A stretch of DNA of 64,000 bases from Halomonas litopenaei (GTDB lineage: Bacteria; Pseudomonadota; Gammaproteobacteria; Pseudomonadales; Halomonadaceae), in contig NZ_JAEKJT010000003.1 in assembly GCF_017303055.1 (NCBI RefSeq), positions 1-64,000 of the forward strand, read 5' to 3'. Position numbers and translations under genes: made by a program. Below are positions 1 to 6,835 of this stretch, in pieces (position 1 is the stretch's first letter; every line of letters begins with the position of its first letter). The notes under the pieces were generated by a model that saw only the letters and a program-made list of their open reading frames with translations, did not search any database and was not told the origin of the DNA.

Positions 1-118
1 CGGTGAGATCGTATTGGCGGGCCACCTCAGCTGCTGTGGTCTTGCCCTTGAAGATGTCCATGACCACGGAGGCCTTGCGCTTCGCGGTCCATCGCTTGAT
101 GGGGTTGTCGTCAGTCAT
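1..118 (-). CDS. Transposase OrfA-like protein, N-terminal part
   Basis: This partial reading frame starts at 118 and runs off the left edge. The visible 39 residues begin MTDDNPIKRWTAKRKA and continue with a helix-turn-helix-like stretch (TTAAEVARQYDLT). That pattern is typical of OrfA proteins of IS3-type insertion sequences, which bind the element ends and are joined to OrfB by frameshifting. An AGGAGG ribosome site lies a few bases upstream of the ATG. The IS terminus lies about 55 bp upstream. Family assignment rests on this short segment only. Confidence 0.6.
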   Translation of the reverse strand, partial: MTDDNPIKRWTAKRKASVVMDIFKGKTTAAEVARQYDLT

Positions 119-174
119 TTTGTCCTCCTGATGGCTGCACTATAGCCTGTGCAGTTCGGGAGGGGGTCACTTCA
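1..174 (-). mobile_element. Insertion sequence terminus (partial)
   Basis: The minus strand reads TGAAGTGACCCCCTCC from position 174 inward, then a ribosome site and a transposase OrfA-like start. A TG terminus followed by a short leader and OrfA is the usual layout of IS3-family elements. The rest of the element lies beyond the left edge, so family and length cannot be confirmed. The outer end falls exactly at the stop codon of the neighbouring gene. Confidence 0.6.
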
Positions 175-1314
175 GATGCGTTCACGAAGTGTTGAAATCA
201 ACTTTTTTGGGGCCCACATCCAAGTTGCAAGGGCAATGATGATGTAAAGCAGCCATGACGGCAGCATCACAAGAGTCTTTGCAATTAAGGCCGCAAGATC
301 ACCCTTATAGGCCAACTTAGGTACACGACTTGTTATTTTTACAAACTTAATGGGACCCGTCGTGTCGAGAATTTTCAGCCCCGTTTGGCCGAAGGTAGCA
401 GCAAGTAGAATAGTTTTCTTTCCTAATGTTCCGGCTCTTTGCGCAATGTCGATAGCAGTGTTACCGCCAATTCTATAAAGTGTGGCGCTGTCCCGACCAA
501 ATATCTCTGTGAATCTCGCTGCTCGGTGTAGGTCATTAGCGTCCTTGGTTTTACTTAGTAGGTTCAACCCACCTCGCGTTCTGGCGAGGCTGTTAATATT
601 TTCAAGCATACCGCCAAGCTGGCCGAGGCTTCTCGATTGCCGTGCACTAACTGCAGCCTTTATGATTTCATCGCCTAACCAAGAAGGCAGTTTTCCAAGC
701 CTTCGAGCGGCCTTAAGAGTTAGTATGCTACTCTTAGCAACGGTAGTTCCTGCGAGTGCGGGGACCCCGGCGCCTACGGTCGCAGCGGCTCCCAATCCGC
801 TTACAATTTGTGCAGATGAAGCTAAAATGCCTAAGGAGGCCAGAGCCACCATTATCTCATCCACATCTTCGCCCTGTGCGTAATTAACACCTTGATTGAC
901 CAGGTCACGAGCGTCTCCAATCACTATAAAGTCGGATGCAACACTGACAGCTTGACCAATGGTTTCGTCACTTGTTCCTTGAAAGAGTCCCTCACTAACT
1001 TTGCTCAACTGGTAGCGCCAGTGACTGCGGTGTTCGTTGATTGCCTGGTAGAGTAACTGAGCGTCAGGGTTCTCGCTAACATAGTCATACTGCATAAAAA
1101 AACTCAGATATTCGCCGGCTTCCGCATAACGCTCGTCCATGACCATGTTACGGGTTTCTGGAAGAGGATCTATTCGTTGAAGTGCGATAACAGAAAGAGT
1201 TTTCTGTTGCCAGATAGTGCTAGCCGACACCAGCGCAAGTAGAAGAAATATTATTTTCAAACTAACTCTCACCATGGACCGATCAACCCTTATATAACAA
1301 GCAAACTTCAACAT
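172..1314 (-). CDS. Unknown membrane protein, 3' end probably cut by an IS
   Basis: I do not recognise this 380-residue protein. It has a hydrophobic N-terminal segment (about residues 19-33) that looks like a signal anchor, and a middle region rich in Ala and Gly that may be membrane-associated (about 155-190). A strongly hydrophobic segment lies near the C-terminus (about 347-366), followed by a short basic tail. Base composition is clearly more AT-rich than the chromosomal genes to the right, consistent with foreign origin. Its TGA stop coincides with the first three bases of the adjacent IS terminus, so the native C-terminus is probably missing. It lies in the remnant element left of the intact island. 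A toxin or effector role is possible in such a place, but nothing in the sequence shows it. Confidence 0.6.
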   Translation of the reverse strand: MLKFACYIRVDRSMVRVSLKIIFLLLALVSASTIWQQKTLSVIALQRIDPLPETRNMVMDERYAEAGEYLSFFMQYDYVSENPDAQLLYQAINEHRSHWRYQLSKVSEGLFQGTSDETIGQAVSVASDFIVIGDARDLVNQGVNYAQGEDVDEIMVALASLGILASSAQIVSGLGAAATVGAGVPALAGTTVAKSSILTLKAARRLGKLPSWLGDEIIKAAVSARQSRSLGQLGGMLENINSLARTRGGLNLLSKTKDANDLHRAARFTEIFGRDSATLYRIGGNTAIDIAQRAGTLGKKTILLAATFGQTGLKILDTTGPIKFVKITSRVPKLAYKGDLAALIAKTLVMLPSWLLYIIIALATWMWAPKKLISTLRERI

Positions 1315-1405
1315 TCATTTCAAATCAAAAAAGTCATCATATAGCAGGAGGACGCCTCATTCTTTAAGTCCTTTTCTGCGTTACTTTTATTCAGCCGAAC
1401 ACATA

Positions 1406-2250
1406 TTAAGTATTATTCAAATCATCCAGCCTCTTCACCAAATCCTCCGCCCTAAGATGCGTATACCACCGGAGCATCTGCATGGATTTGTGGCCGCTGA
1501 TCGCAGCGACCTCCTGATCGGATAGCCCTGCTTCTACTAATCGACTGACAGCTTCATATCTTAAGTCATGAAAGCGAAAATCATCGAGCCTGGCCTGCTT
1601 CTTGGTCTGGTTCCAGAGCTGGGTGTAGGCGTAGGGGCCGCGCTTTCCGTCTCGGCCAGGCTCACCGAAGAACACCAGATCGCAACCGAGTGGGCGCACC
1701 GGGTTATTCAGCGCCTGCTTGAACACCTCGGTGGCGACCTGGGTTAGCGGTACCAGGCGAGCTTCGTTGTTCTTGGTGTCGGTGAGGCGCACCACACGGC
1801 GTTTCACGTCGACCTGGGAGCGCGTGAGGGTCAGGATTTCCGACGAGCGCATGCCCGTCTCCAAGGCAATTCTGGCAATCCAGGCCAGAATAGGGTTGCT
1901 GTGCTGCCGTAGTACGGCGAACAGGCGTCGCATTTTACAAGAACTTTGTCGTCAGGGCTCAGGCGCCACTTCTATCTCGCTGACGCTTAGCTCTCGACCT
2001 TACCAGAAGATCTCGTAGGTCAGGCCGAAGTCACGTTCCTGGATGACCACTGTGTAGAGATGGCCTGGCTCTCCAAAAGGCCAAGCAAGCTCCAAGCGCA
2101 AGATATTGGCGCTGATAGGCTGGCCACGATGACCAAGGCTGTTCAGGCGGGTGTCACAGAAGTTGGCAATCAGCTCCGGCGTTAGGGCCGCGAGGGAGTA
2201 CTTGCCCCAGTGCTCGATGAGCGTACTGGCCTTGTGGCGCTCGCTCTTCT
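1406..2250 (-). pseudogene. Decayed tyrosine integrase
   Basis: The frame from 1933 down to 1406 encodes 175 residues nearly identical to the catalytic half of the intact integrase at 16748-17800, with the R, H-x-x-R, H and Y residues (HDLR, GHKSMQ, RWYTHL) still present. Upstream, 1934-2250 is DNA-level homology to the core-binding part of the same gene, but it is scrambled around 1935-2010 and loses homology near 2250. About 100 N-terminal codons are gone and no start reaches the catalytic part. It sits directly left of a tRNA-derived repeat, as the intact copy sits left of the tRNA gene. It is therefore the integrase of an older element captured in tandem. The basis is direct comparison of the two stretches. 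Confidence 0.85.
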
Positions 2251-2314
2251 GAGCTTTTCACAAGAGCTAAGTGGCTTCTTGGGGGGAGAACATCGGCTAG
2301 GACGCTGATCTGAA

Positions 2315-2360
2315 TGGTGGGCCCAGTAGGACTTGAACCTACGACCAAGGGATTATGAGT
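2315..2360. repeat. Left attachment site (tRNA 3' copy)
   Basis: These 46 bp are identical to 17898-17943, covering the CCA end, acceptor and T arms, variable loop and anticodon loop of the tRNA. Identity stops right after the anticodon region. This is the expected product of site-specific integration into a tRNA 3' end. Confidence 0.9.
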
Positions 2361-2417
2361 TCTCTTTTAAAACAATAAGTTACTGACAAAAAAGGAAAAG
2401 CAACCGTAATCAAGCGA

Positions 2418-2500
2418 AAGGTACAGTTCTTTGGAATCAGTAAGTTAGCGAAGATTAAGGATAGCACACGAAGCTGGAGTGTGTACCTCTGCTGTACCTT
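2418..2500. promoter_or_regulatory. Candidate integrase/excisionase arm sites, left end
   Basis: Two copies of TGTACC (2482-2487 and 2493-2498) repeat with an 11-bp period, and an inverted copy, AAGGTACA, lies at 2418-2425. The same TGTACC pair with the same 11-bp period occurs just inside the right end at 17832-17848. Paired short repeats flanking both cores are typical of arm-type binding sites of tyrosine integrases. The function is inferred. Confidence 0.5.
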
Positions 2501-2556
2501 TTCAGGGCTGGTGCGAGTGGATGCATGGCACACCATCTGTGCTATCCTGTGATCAC

Positions 2557-2569
2557 CATGTAACACATG
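2557..2569. promoter_or_regulatory. Candidate toxin-antitoxin operator
   Basis: The palindrome CATGT-AAC-ACATG lies 12 bp upstream of the antitoxin start. It is nested between longer inverted arms ACACCATC (2530-2537) and GATGGTGT (2572-2579). Antitoxins of this type usually repress their own operon through such sites. Binding is inferred. Confidence 0.4.
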
Positions 2570-2580
2570 AGGATGGTGTC

Positions 2581-2868
2581 ATGAGCGATGCTACCTTCAC
2601 CTTTCGGGTCGATGAAGGCCTGAAAGCAGAATTTGCCAGTGCAGCCAAGGCCCACGACCGCACTGGAGCACAGCTTCTGCGCGACTTTATGCGTAACTAT
2701 GTGGCGCAGCAGCAGGAGGCGCAGGGTTATGACGCTTGGCTGATTGCCAAGGTGGAGCAATCACGGGCTTCTGCCAATGCAGGCAACATGATCCCTGCCG
2801 CCGATGTTGAAGCCAGGTTTGCTGCCCGCCGTGCGGCTACCCGTGCTCGTCTGGCGAAATCTAAATGA
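2581..2868 (+). CDS. Antitoxin of a RelE/ParE-type module
   Basis: This is a 95-residue protein. The chosen ATG (2581) gives MSDATFTFRVDEGLKAEF, a short beta strand followed by helices, which is the pattern of ribbon-helix-helix antitoxins (RelB/DinJ/CopG-like). A longer upstream frame exists, but it would read through the palindromic operator and lacks family similarity. An AGGA-type ribosome site precedes the ATG. The C-terminal half is charged and likely disordered, as expected for a segment that wraps the toxin. Its stop overlaps the toxin start (ATGA), so the two are translationally coupled. Autoregulation through the upstream palindrome is likely. The module probably stabilises the island. 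Confidence 0.75.
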   Translation: MSDATFTFRVDEGLKAEFASAAKAHDRTGAQLLRDFMRNYVAQQQEAQGYDAWLIAKVEQSRASANAGNMIPAADVEARFAARRAATRARLAKSK

Positions 2869-3152
2869 TGGAGCTGGCCTGGACGCCTGAGGCGATGCAG
2901 GATCGTGACGACATTTACGAGTACATAGAGCCAGAGAATCCGCTGGCAGCCTTGACGCTGGATGAACTGTTTTCAGAGAAGGCGGCACAGCTGGTAGGCC
3001 ACCCTGACAGTGGACGGCCTGGCCGTGCTCCTGGATCCCGAGAGCTGGTTGTTCACCCCAGCTATATGTTGGTCTATGACGTTGTGGGGATTCAGGTGCG
3101 GGTACTGAGTGTGGTGCACACAGCTCGCCAGTGGCCGCCTTCTCTGGGATAA
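2865..3152 (+). CDS. RelE/ParE-family toxin
   Basis: This 95-residue protein has the RelE/ParE fold signature: MELAWTPEAMQDRDDIYEYI at the N-terminus (strand, then long helices), a central GRPGRAPGSRELVVH turn, and a C-terminal pair of strands (YMLVYDV, VRVLSVVHTARQWP). The conserved arginine and the RQWP end are typical of this group. Members either cleave ribosome-bound mRNA (RelE) or inhibit DNA gyrase (ParE). Sequence alone does not decide which. It overlaps the antitoxin stop by four bases. A second in-frame ATG at 2868 is an equally good start. Confidence 0.75.
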   Translation: MMELAWTPEAMQDRDDIYEYIEPENPLAALTLDELFSEKAAQLVGHPDSGRPGRAPGSRELVVHPSYMLVYDVVGIQVRVLSVVHTARQWPPSLG

Positions 3153-3228
3153 AAACTAACAGAGAACCATGCTGGGCTCATGGGTTTCTCTCCTTATAAC
3201 AACGAATGGGAACGACAGGGAGCCGTCA

Positions 3229-5001
3229 ATGCATCGCGTTAGCTGCATTCATATTGAGAATTTCAGAGCTTGCCGAAATGTCACCTTGCCGCTGGACAGC
3301 TATACCCCGCTGGTAGGGCAGAACAATGCCGGGAAGTCCACGATACTGGAAGCCATTCGCTGGGTGTTGAAGCCAAGCAATCTAAAGTCCTCCGATTTTT
3401 ATGACGAGGATAAACCTGTCTCCGTTGCAGCCTGTATTGATGGTATTGATTCCGAAGTACTGGATCGGATTCCCCATGACAGGCATCGTCAGGCAATTGA
3501 GCCTTACTGCAGGGATGGAAGGCTCTGGATTCGGGTCACCGCAGCCAACACTAGGTCTAAGGACCAGGAAGTCTGGAGTGTGGATGAATGCCCACAAGAT
3601 GGCGTTCCCGAGCACTGGCAGGCCTACCCTACCGGACTCCCTCAAGCCGTCTCCGCCTTGTTACCTGAGCCGCTTCATGTGTTGGCCATGCATGATATTG
3701 GTGAAGATCTAGGCAAGGCCAAAACCGGAACAACGATCAAAGGGCTGCTGGATGAGATCATGAAGCCTTTGTTGGCGGCCCATGATGAGTTGAGCACCGC
3801 GCTCGACACCATTCGCAACGTACTGACCACAGATGGTGATCAGCGCTCCGATCACTTGCAGCAATTCGACACCAGTGCCACCGATGCGCTGGAAAATTTC
3901 TTCCCTGGTCTGGCGTTGGATCTGGATTTGCAGGTGGTAGACATTAAGGAGTTCTTCAAGGCGGGAGACTTGCACGTCACCGATACGGTCAGCGGTGACC
4001 GGCGCCGTTTTGATCAGATGGGTACTGGTGCCCAGCGTGCCATACAAATGGCCTTGATTCGCTATTTGGCGGATGTGCGTCGCGCTGAGGATGATCAGCT
4101 TTCCCGCCGACTGCTGCTGATTGATGAGCCAGAACTGTACTTGCATCCTCAAGGTGTGCGGCGGCTGCGCGAGGCCTTGAAGACGCTTTCAAGCGCAGGT
4201 TTTCAGGTGGTGTTTTCCACCCACTCCCCGCTTATGTTGAGCCGTGACAATGCGCCCAATACCGTGATTGTGGGTAATACGGTAGATGATGGTGTCACCG
4301 CTCGCAAGCCACTGAGTCAAGCTGTCCAGGACGCCATTGAAGACGCTGAGAGCCAGTCTCAAACCCTGTTTGAGCTGGGAAACCTGGTGGACATCTATTT
4401 TGCCGACCGGGTAGTTCTCTGCGAAGGGAAAACGGATCGAAGGCTGTTGCCACTGGCCTACGAGCGGCTTTACCAGCGTTCCCCCGACCTAGATCACATT
4501 GCGTTTGTTTCCGTTGGTGGTTGCAACAGCTTTGCCAAGGCGTTGTTCGTGCTGAGTGCGATGGATATTCGTGCTTGTGCCATAGCTGATCTGGACTTTG
4601 CCTATACCCACGCCAGACGAAGCGACCTACTGGAGCGTGATGGGGCTGATTTAACCGCCGCAAAGGCAGCCCTCAATCGGCTGCAACCCGAGCATGGTTT
4701 TACCCTGAATGGCAACGGGCTACCACAAAAGTGCAACCAGTGGAGCGCAGCGGATATTTGGGCCTGCTTTGCATTGGATGAGGAAGGCCAAGGCATTGCC
4801 CAAGGCAGCCATGAAGCGCTGAAAGCATCTCGGGTTTGGGCCTGGCCGCAAGGCTGCATCGAGCAGGTAACCGGCGCGGACGACAAAGGCGAAGACGCCA
4901 TTATGGAACAGGAACAGCAGTTGCGTGTCATGAGCGCCGCAGAAATAGAACAGCAGATGCCCGCTTTCAAGGCGTGCTTCGATTGGATCAGGAGTCTTTA
5001 A
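3229..5001 (+). CDS. OLD-family ATP-dependent nuclease (ATPase plus TOPRIM)
   Basis: This 590-residue protein joins an SMC/ABC-like ATPase to a TOPRIM nuclease domain. The Walker A motif GQNNAGKS is at about residues 30-37. The Walker B region LLLIDEPELYLHP is at about 295-307, followed by the FSTHSP switch. The TOPRIM glutamate lies in VVLCEGKTD (about 395) and the acidic pair in ADLDF (about 453). This is the architecture of OLD nucleases and of GajA of the Gabija anti-phage system. The start at 3229 has AGGGAG six bases upstream, while an earlier ATG at 3169 lacks this support. Its stop overlaps the start of the type III methyltransferase (TAATG), so it is the first gene of a three-gene defence operon. 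No UvrD-like GajB partner is present, so it is not a standard Gabija locus. Confidence 0.85.
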   Translation: MHRVSCIHIENFRACRNVTLPLDSYTPLVGQNNAGKSTILEAIRWVLKPSNLKSSDFYDEDKPVSVAACIDGIDSEVLDRIPHDRHRQAIEPYCRDGRLWIRVTAANTRSKDQEVWSVDECPQDGVPEHWQAYPTGLPQAVSALLPEPLHVLAMHDIGEDLGKAKTGTTIKGLLDEIMKPLLAAHDELSTALDTIRNVLTTDGDQRSDHLQQFDTSATDALENFFPGLALDLDLQVVDIKEFFKAGDLHVTDTVSGDRRRFDQMGTGAQRAIQMALIRYLADVRRAEDDQLSRRLLLIDEPELYLHPQGVRRLREALKTLSSAGFQVVFSTHSPLMLSRDNAPNTVIVGNTVDDGVTARKPLSQAVQDAIEDAESQSQTLFELGNLVDIYFADRVVLCEGKTDRRLLPLAYERLYQRSPDLDHIAFVSVGGCNSFAKALFVLSAMDIRACAIADLDFAYTHARRSDLLERDGADLTAAKAALNRLQPEHGFTLNGNGLPQKCNQWSAADIWACFALDEEGQGIAQGSHEALKASRVWAWPQGCIEQVTGADDKGEDAIMEQEQQLRVMSAAEIEQQMPAFKACFDWIRSL

Positions 5002-6833
5002 TGCCCACACTAGAATTTAAGGGTAAGCAGTTTGTCTATTCCCACCACCTTGGCGTGCCATTCCGTGAATTACAGGTGGTGCCGAACAAGTCCCTGCCCG
5101 CCGAAGGCAAAAAGCCTTCGCTGGATGACAACCTGATCATTCATGGCGATAACCTGGAAGCGCTCAAGGCGCTATTGCCCACCCATGCGGGCAAGGTGGA
5201 TTGCATCTTTATCGACCCGCCCTACAACACCGGCAACGAAGGCTGGTGCTACAACGACAATGTACGCTCGCCGCTGATGAAGGAGTGGCTGAAGAAGTCG
5301 GCAAATCCGGTGGATAAGGAAGACTTGGAGCGGCATGACAAGTGGTTGTGTATGATGTGGCCGCGTATCAATCTTCTCCGAGAGTTACTATCGGATGATG
5401 GTAGTATTTGGATGACATTGGATGATAACGAGATCCACAGGGCTCGCGTATTGTTTGATGAGATCTTCGGAGAAGATAACTTTATATGTTGTGCTGCGTG
5501 GGAAAAGACTTATACACCCAAAAGTAACGGGCGTGTAATAAGCACGGACCATGATCATGTGCTCGCGTATTGCAAATCTGATAAGTTTATCGATCATGGC
5601 TGGAACTATCTGGACCGTAATGAAGAGCAACAAGGACGGTTCAAGAATCCTGATAATGATCCTAACGGGCCGTGGCGGACGTACCCACTAGATGTTCGAA
5701 CAGAGAACAATGAGCGCCGTGAAAAGTATCGCTATCCAGTAACGCTTCCATCAGGACGAGTTGTTCGACCTGCTAAGGGTAGGCATTGGTCTCTTCCAGA
5801 GAAAGCTTTTGAAAAGCAGCGGGAAGATGGAGAGATATACTTTGGTAAAAATGGCGATGCCATGCCCACTAAGAAAGTGTATCTTGACAAGGATGAAGAT
5901 AAAGGGGTGATAGCTCGCACTTGGTGGCCATACCAAGATGTTAAGGGAAACCAAGACGCGAAGAAACAGCTTCTGGCAATAATGGGAGACGGGAGCGATT
6001 TCATAACGCCAAAGCCATACCAGCTTATTCATAGAGTGCTAGAAATCTCGTCTGATCGTGATTCTATAGTTTTAGATTCCTTTGCAGGTTCAGGAACAAC
6101 CGCTCATGCAGTACTTGAAGCAAATAAGAAAGACAGTGGCAACCGCCGCTTTATCTTAGTCGAGTGTGAAGATTACGCAGATACCCTCACCGCAGAGCGC
6201 GTACGCCGGGTAATCAAGGGCTACCCCTATACCGGCACCCAACGTGAGGAACTACACAGGGAAAATATCACCTGGAGTACCTTCGAGAAAAAGCAATCCA
6301 AGGTGCTAGATCATATTGCCTCCATCGAAAACCTGCATGGTCACGAGTACGACAAGATCAAAAAACAGATCAAGGATGGAGTACTCACCGTGACAGGCGA
6401 GCGCCGGGTGGAGAAGGCCGCGCCTGGGCTGAGTGGCAGCTTTACCTACTGCACCCTGGGCGAGCCCATTGATATTGAAAGCCTGTTGACCGGCAAGGAT
6501 ATGCCTGGTTTCGAGGCGCTGGCCCGCTATGTGTTCTACACCGCCACCGGGCAGTCACTGGAGAAAGTCGGCCAACCCGCGCCCGATGGTTTGATTGGCG
6601 AGACCAAGCTGTTCCGGGTGCACCTGTTCTACCAGCCTGACAAGGAGTGGCTGCGCTCCAATGAGTCGGCATTGAATGCCGAACGGGTGGTGGCTATTGA
6701 GCAAGGCAACAAGGGTGGCAAGCGTGCCATTGTCTTTGCGGTGGCCAAGTTCATGAGCCAAAAGGAGCTCACCTCCCGGCGCATCGAGTTCTGCCAGTTG
6801 CCCTATGCCGTTCACCGGATTCTGGGGGACTGA
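5001..6833 (+). CDS. mod: Type III DNA methyltransferase (Mod)
   Basis: This 610-residue protein modifies adenine in a specific sequence and also provides recognition for the restriction complex. Motif IV DPPYNTGN at about residue 72 precedes the SAM-binding motif FAGSGTT at about 361, the order of beta-class type III Mod proteins. The region between them is the target recognition domain. That stretch (roughly 5370-6170) is visibly more AT-rich than both ends of the gene, as if swapped in by recombination. The ATG overlaps the stop of the upstream ATPase by one base, and the helicase-nuclease subunit follows after 2 bp. The long upstream in-frame extension is read through the ATPase gene and is not used here. 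Confidence 0.92.
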   Translation: MPTLEFKGKQFVYSHHLGVPFRELQVVPNKSLPAEGKKPSLDDNLIIHGDNLEALKALLPTHAGKVDCIFIDPPYNTGNEGWCYNDNVRSPLMKEWLKKSANPVDKEDLERHDKWLCMMWPRINLLRELLSDDGSIWMTLDDNEIHRARVLFDEIFGEDNFICCAAWEKTYTPKSNGRVISTDHDHVLAYCKSDKFIDHGWNYLDRNEEQQGRFKNPDNDPNGPWRTYPLDVRTENNERREKYRYPVTLPSGRVVRPAKGRHWSLPEKAFEKQREDGEIYFGKNGDAMPTKKVYLDKDEDKGVIARTWWPYQDVKGNQDAKKQLLAIMGDGSDFITPKPYQLIHRVLEISSDRDSIVLDSFAGSGTTAHAVLEANKKDSGNRRFILVECEDYADTLTAERVRRVIKGYPYTGTQREELHRENITWSTFEKKQSKVLDHIASIENLHGHEYDKIKKQIKDGVLTVTGERRVEKAAPGLSGSFTYCTLGEPIDIESLLTGKDMPGFEALARYVFYTATGQSLEKVGQPAPDGLIGETKLFRVHLFYQPDKEWLRSNESALNAERVVAIEQGNKGGKRAIVFAVAKFMSQKELTSRRIEFCQLPYAVHRILGD

Positions 6834-6835
6834 GC

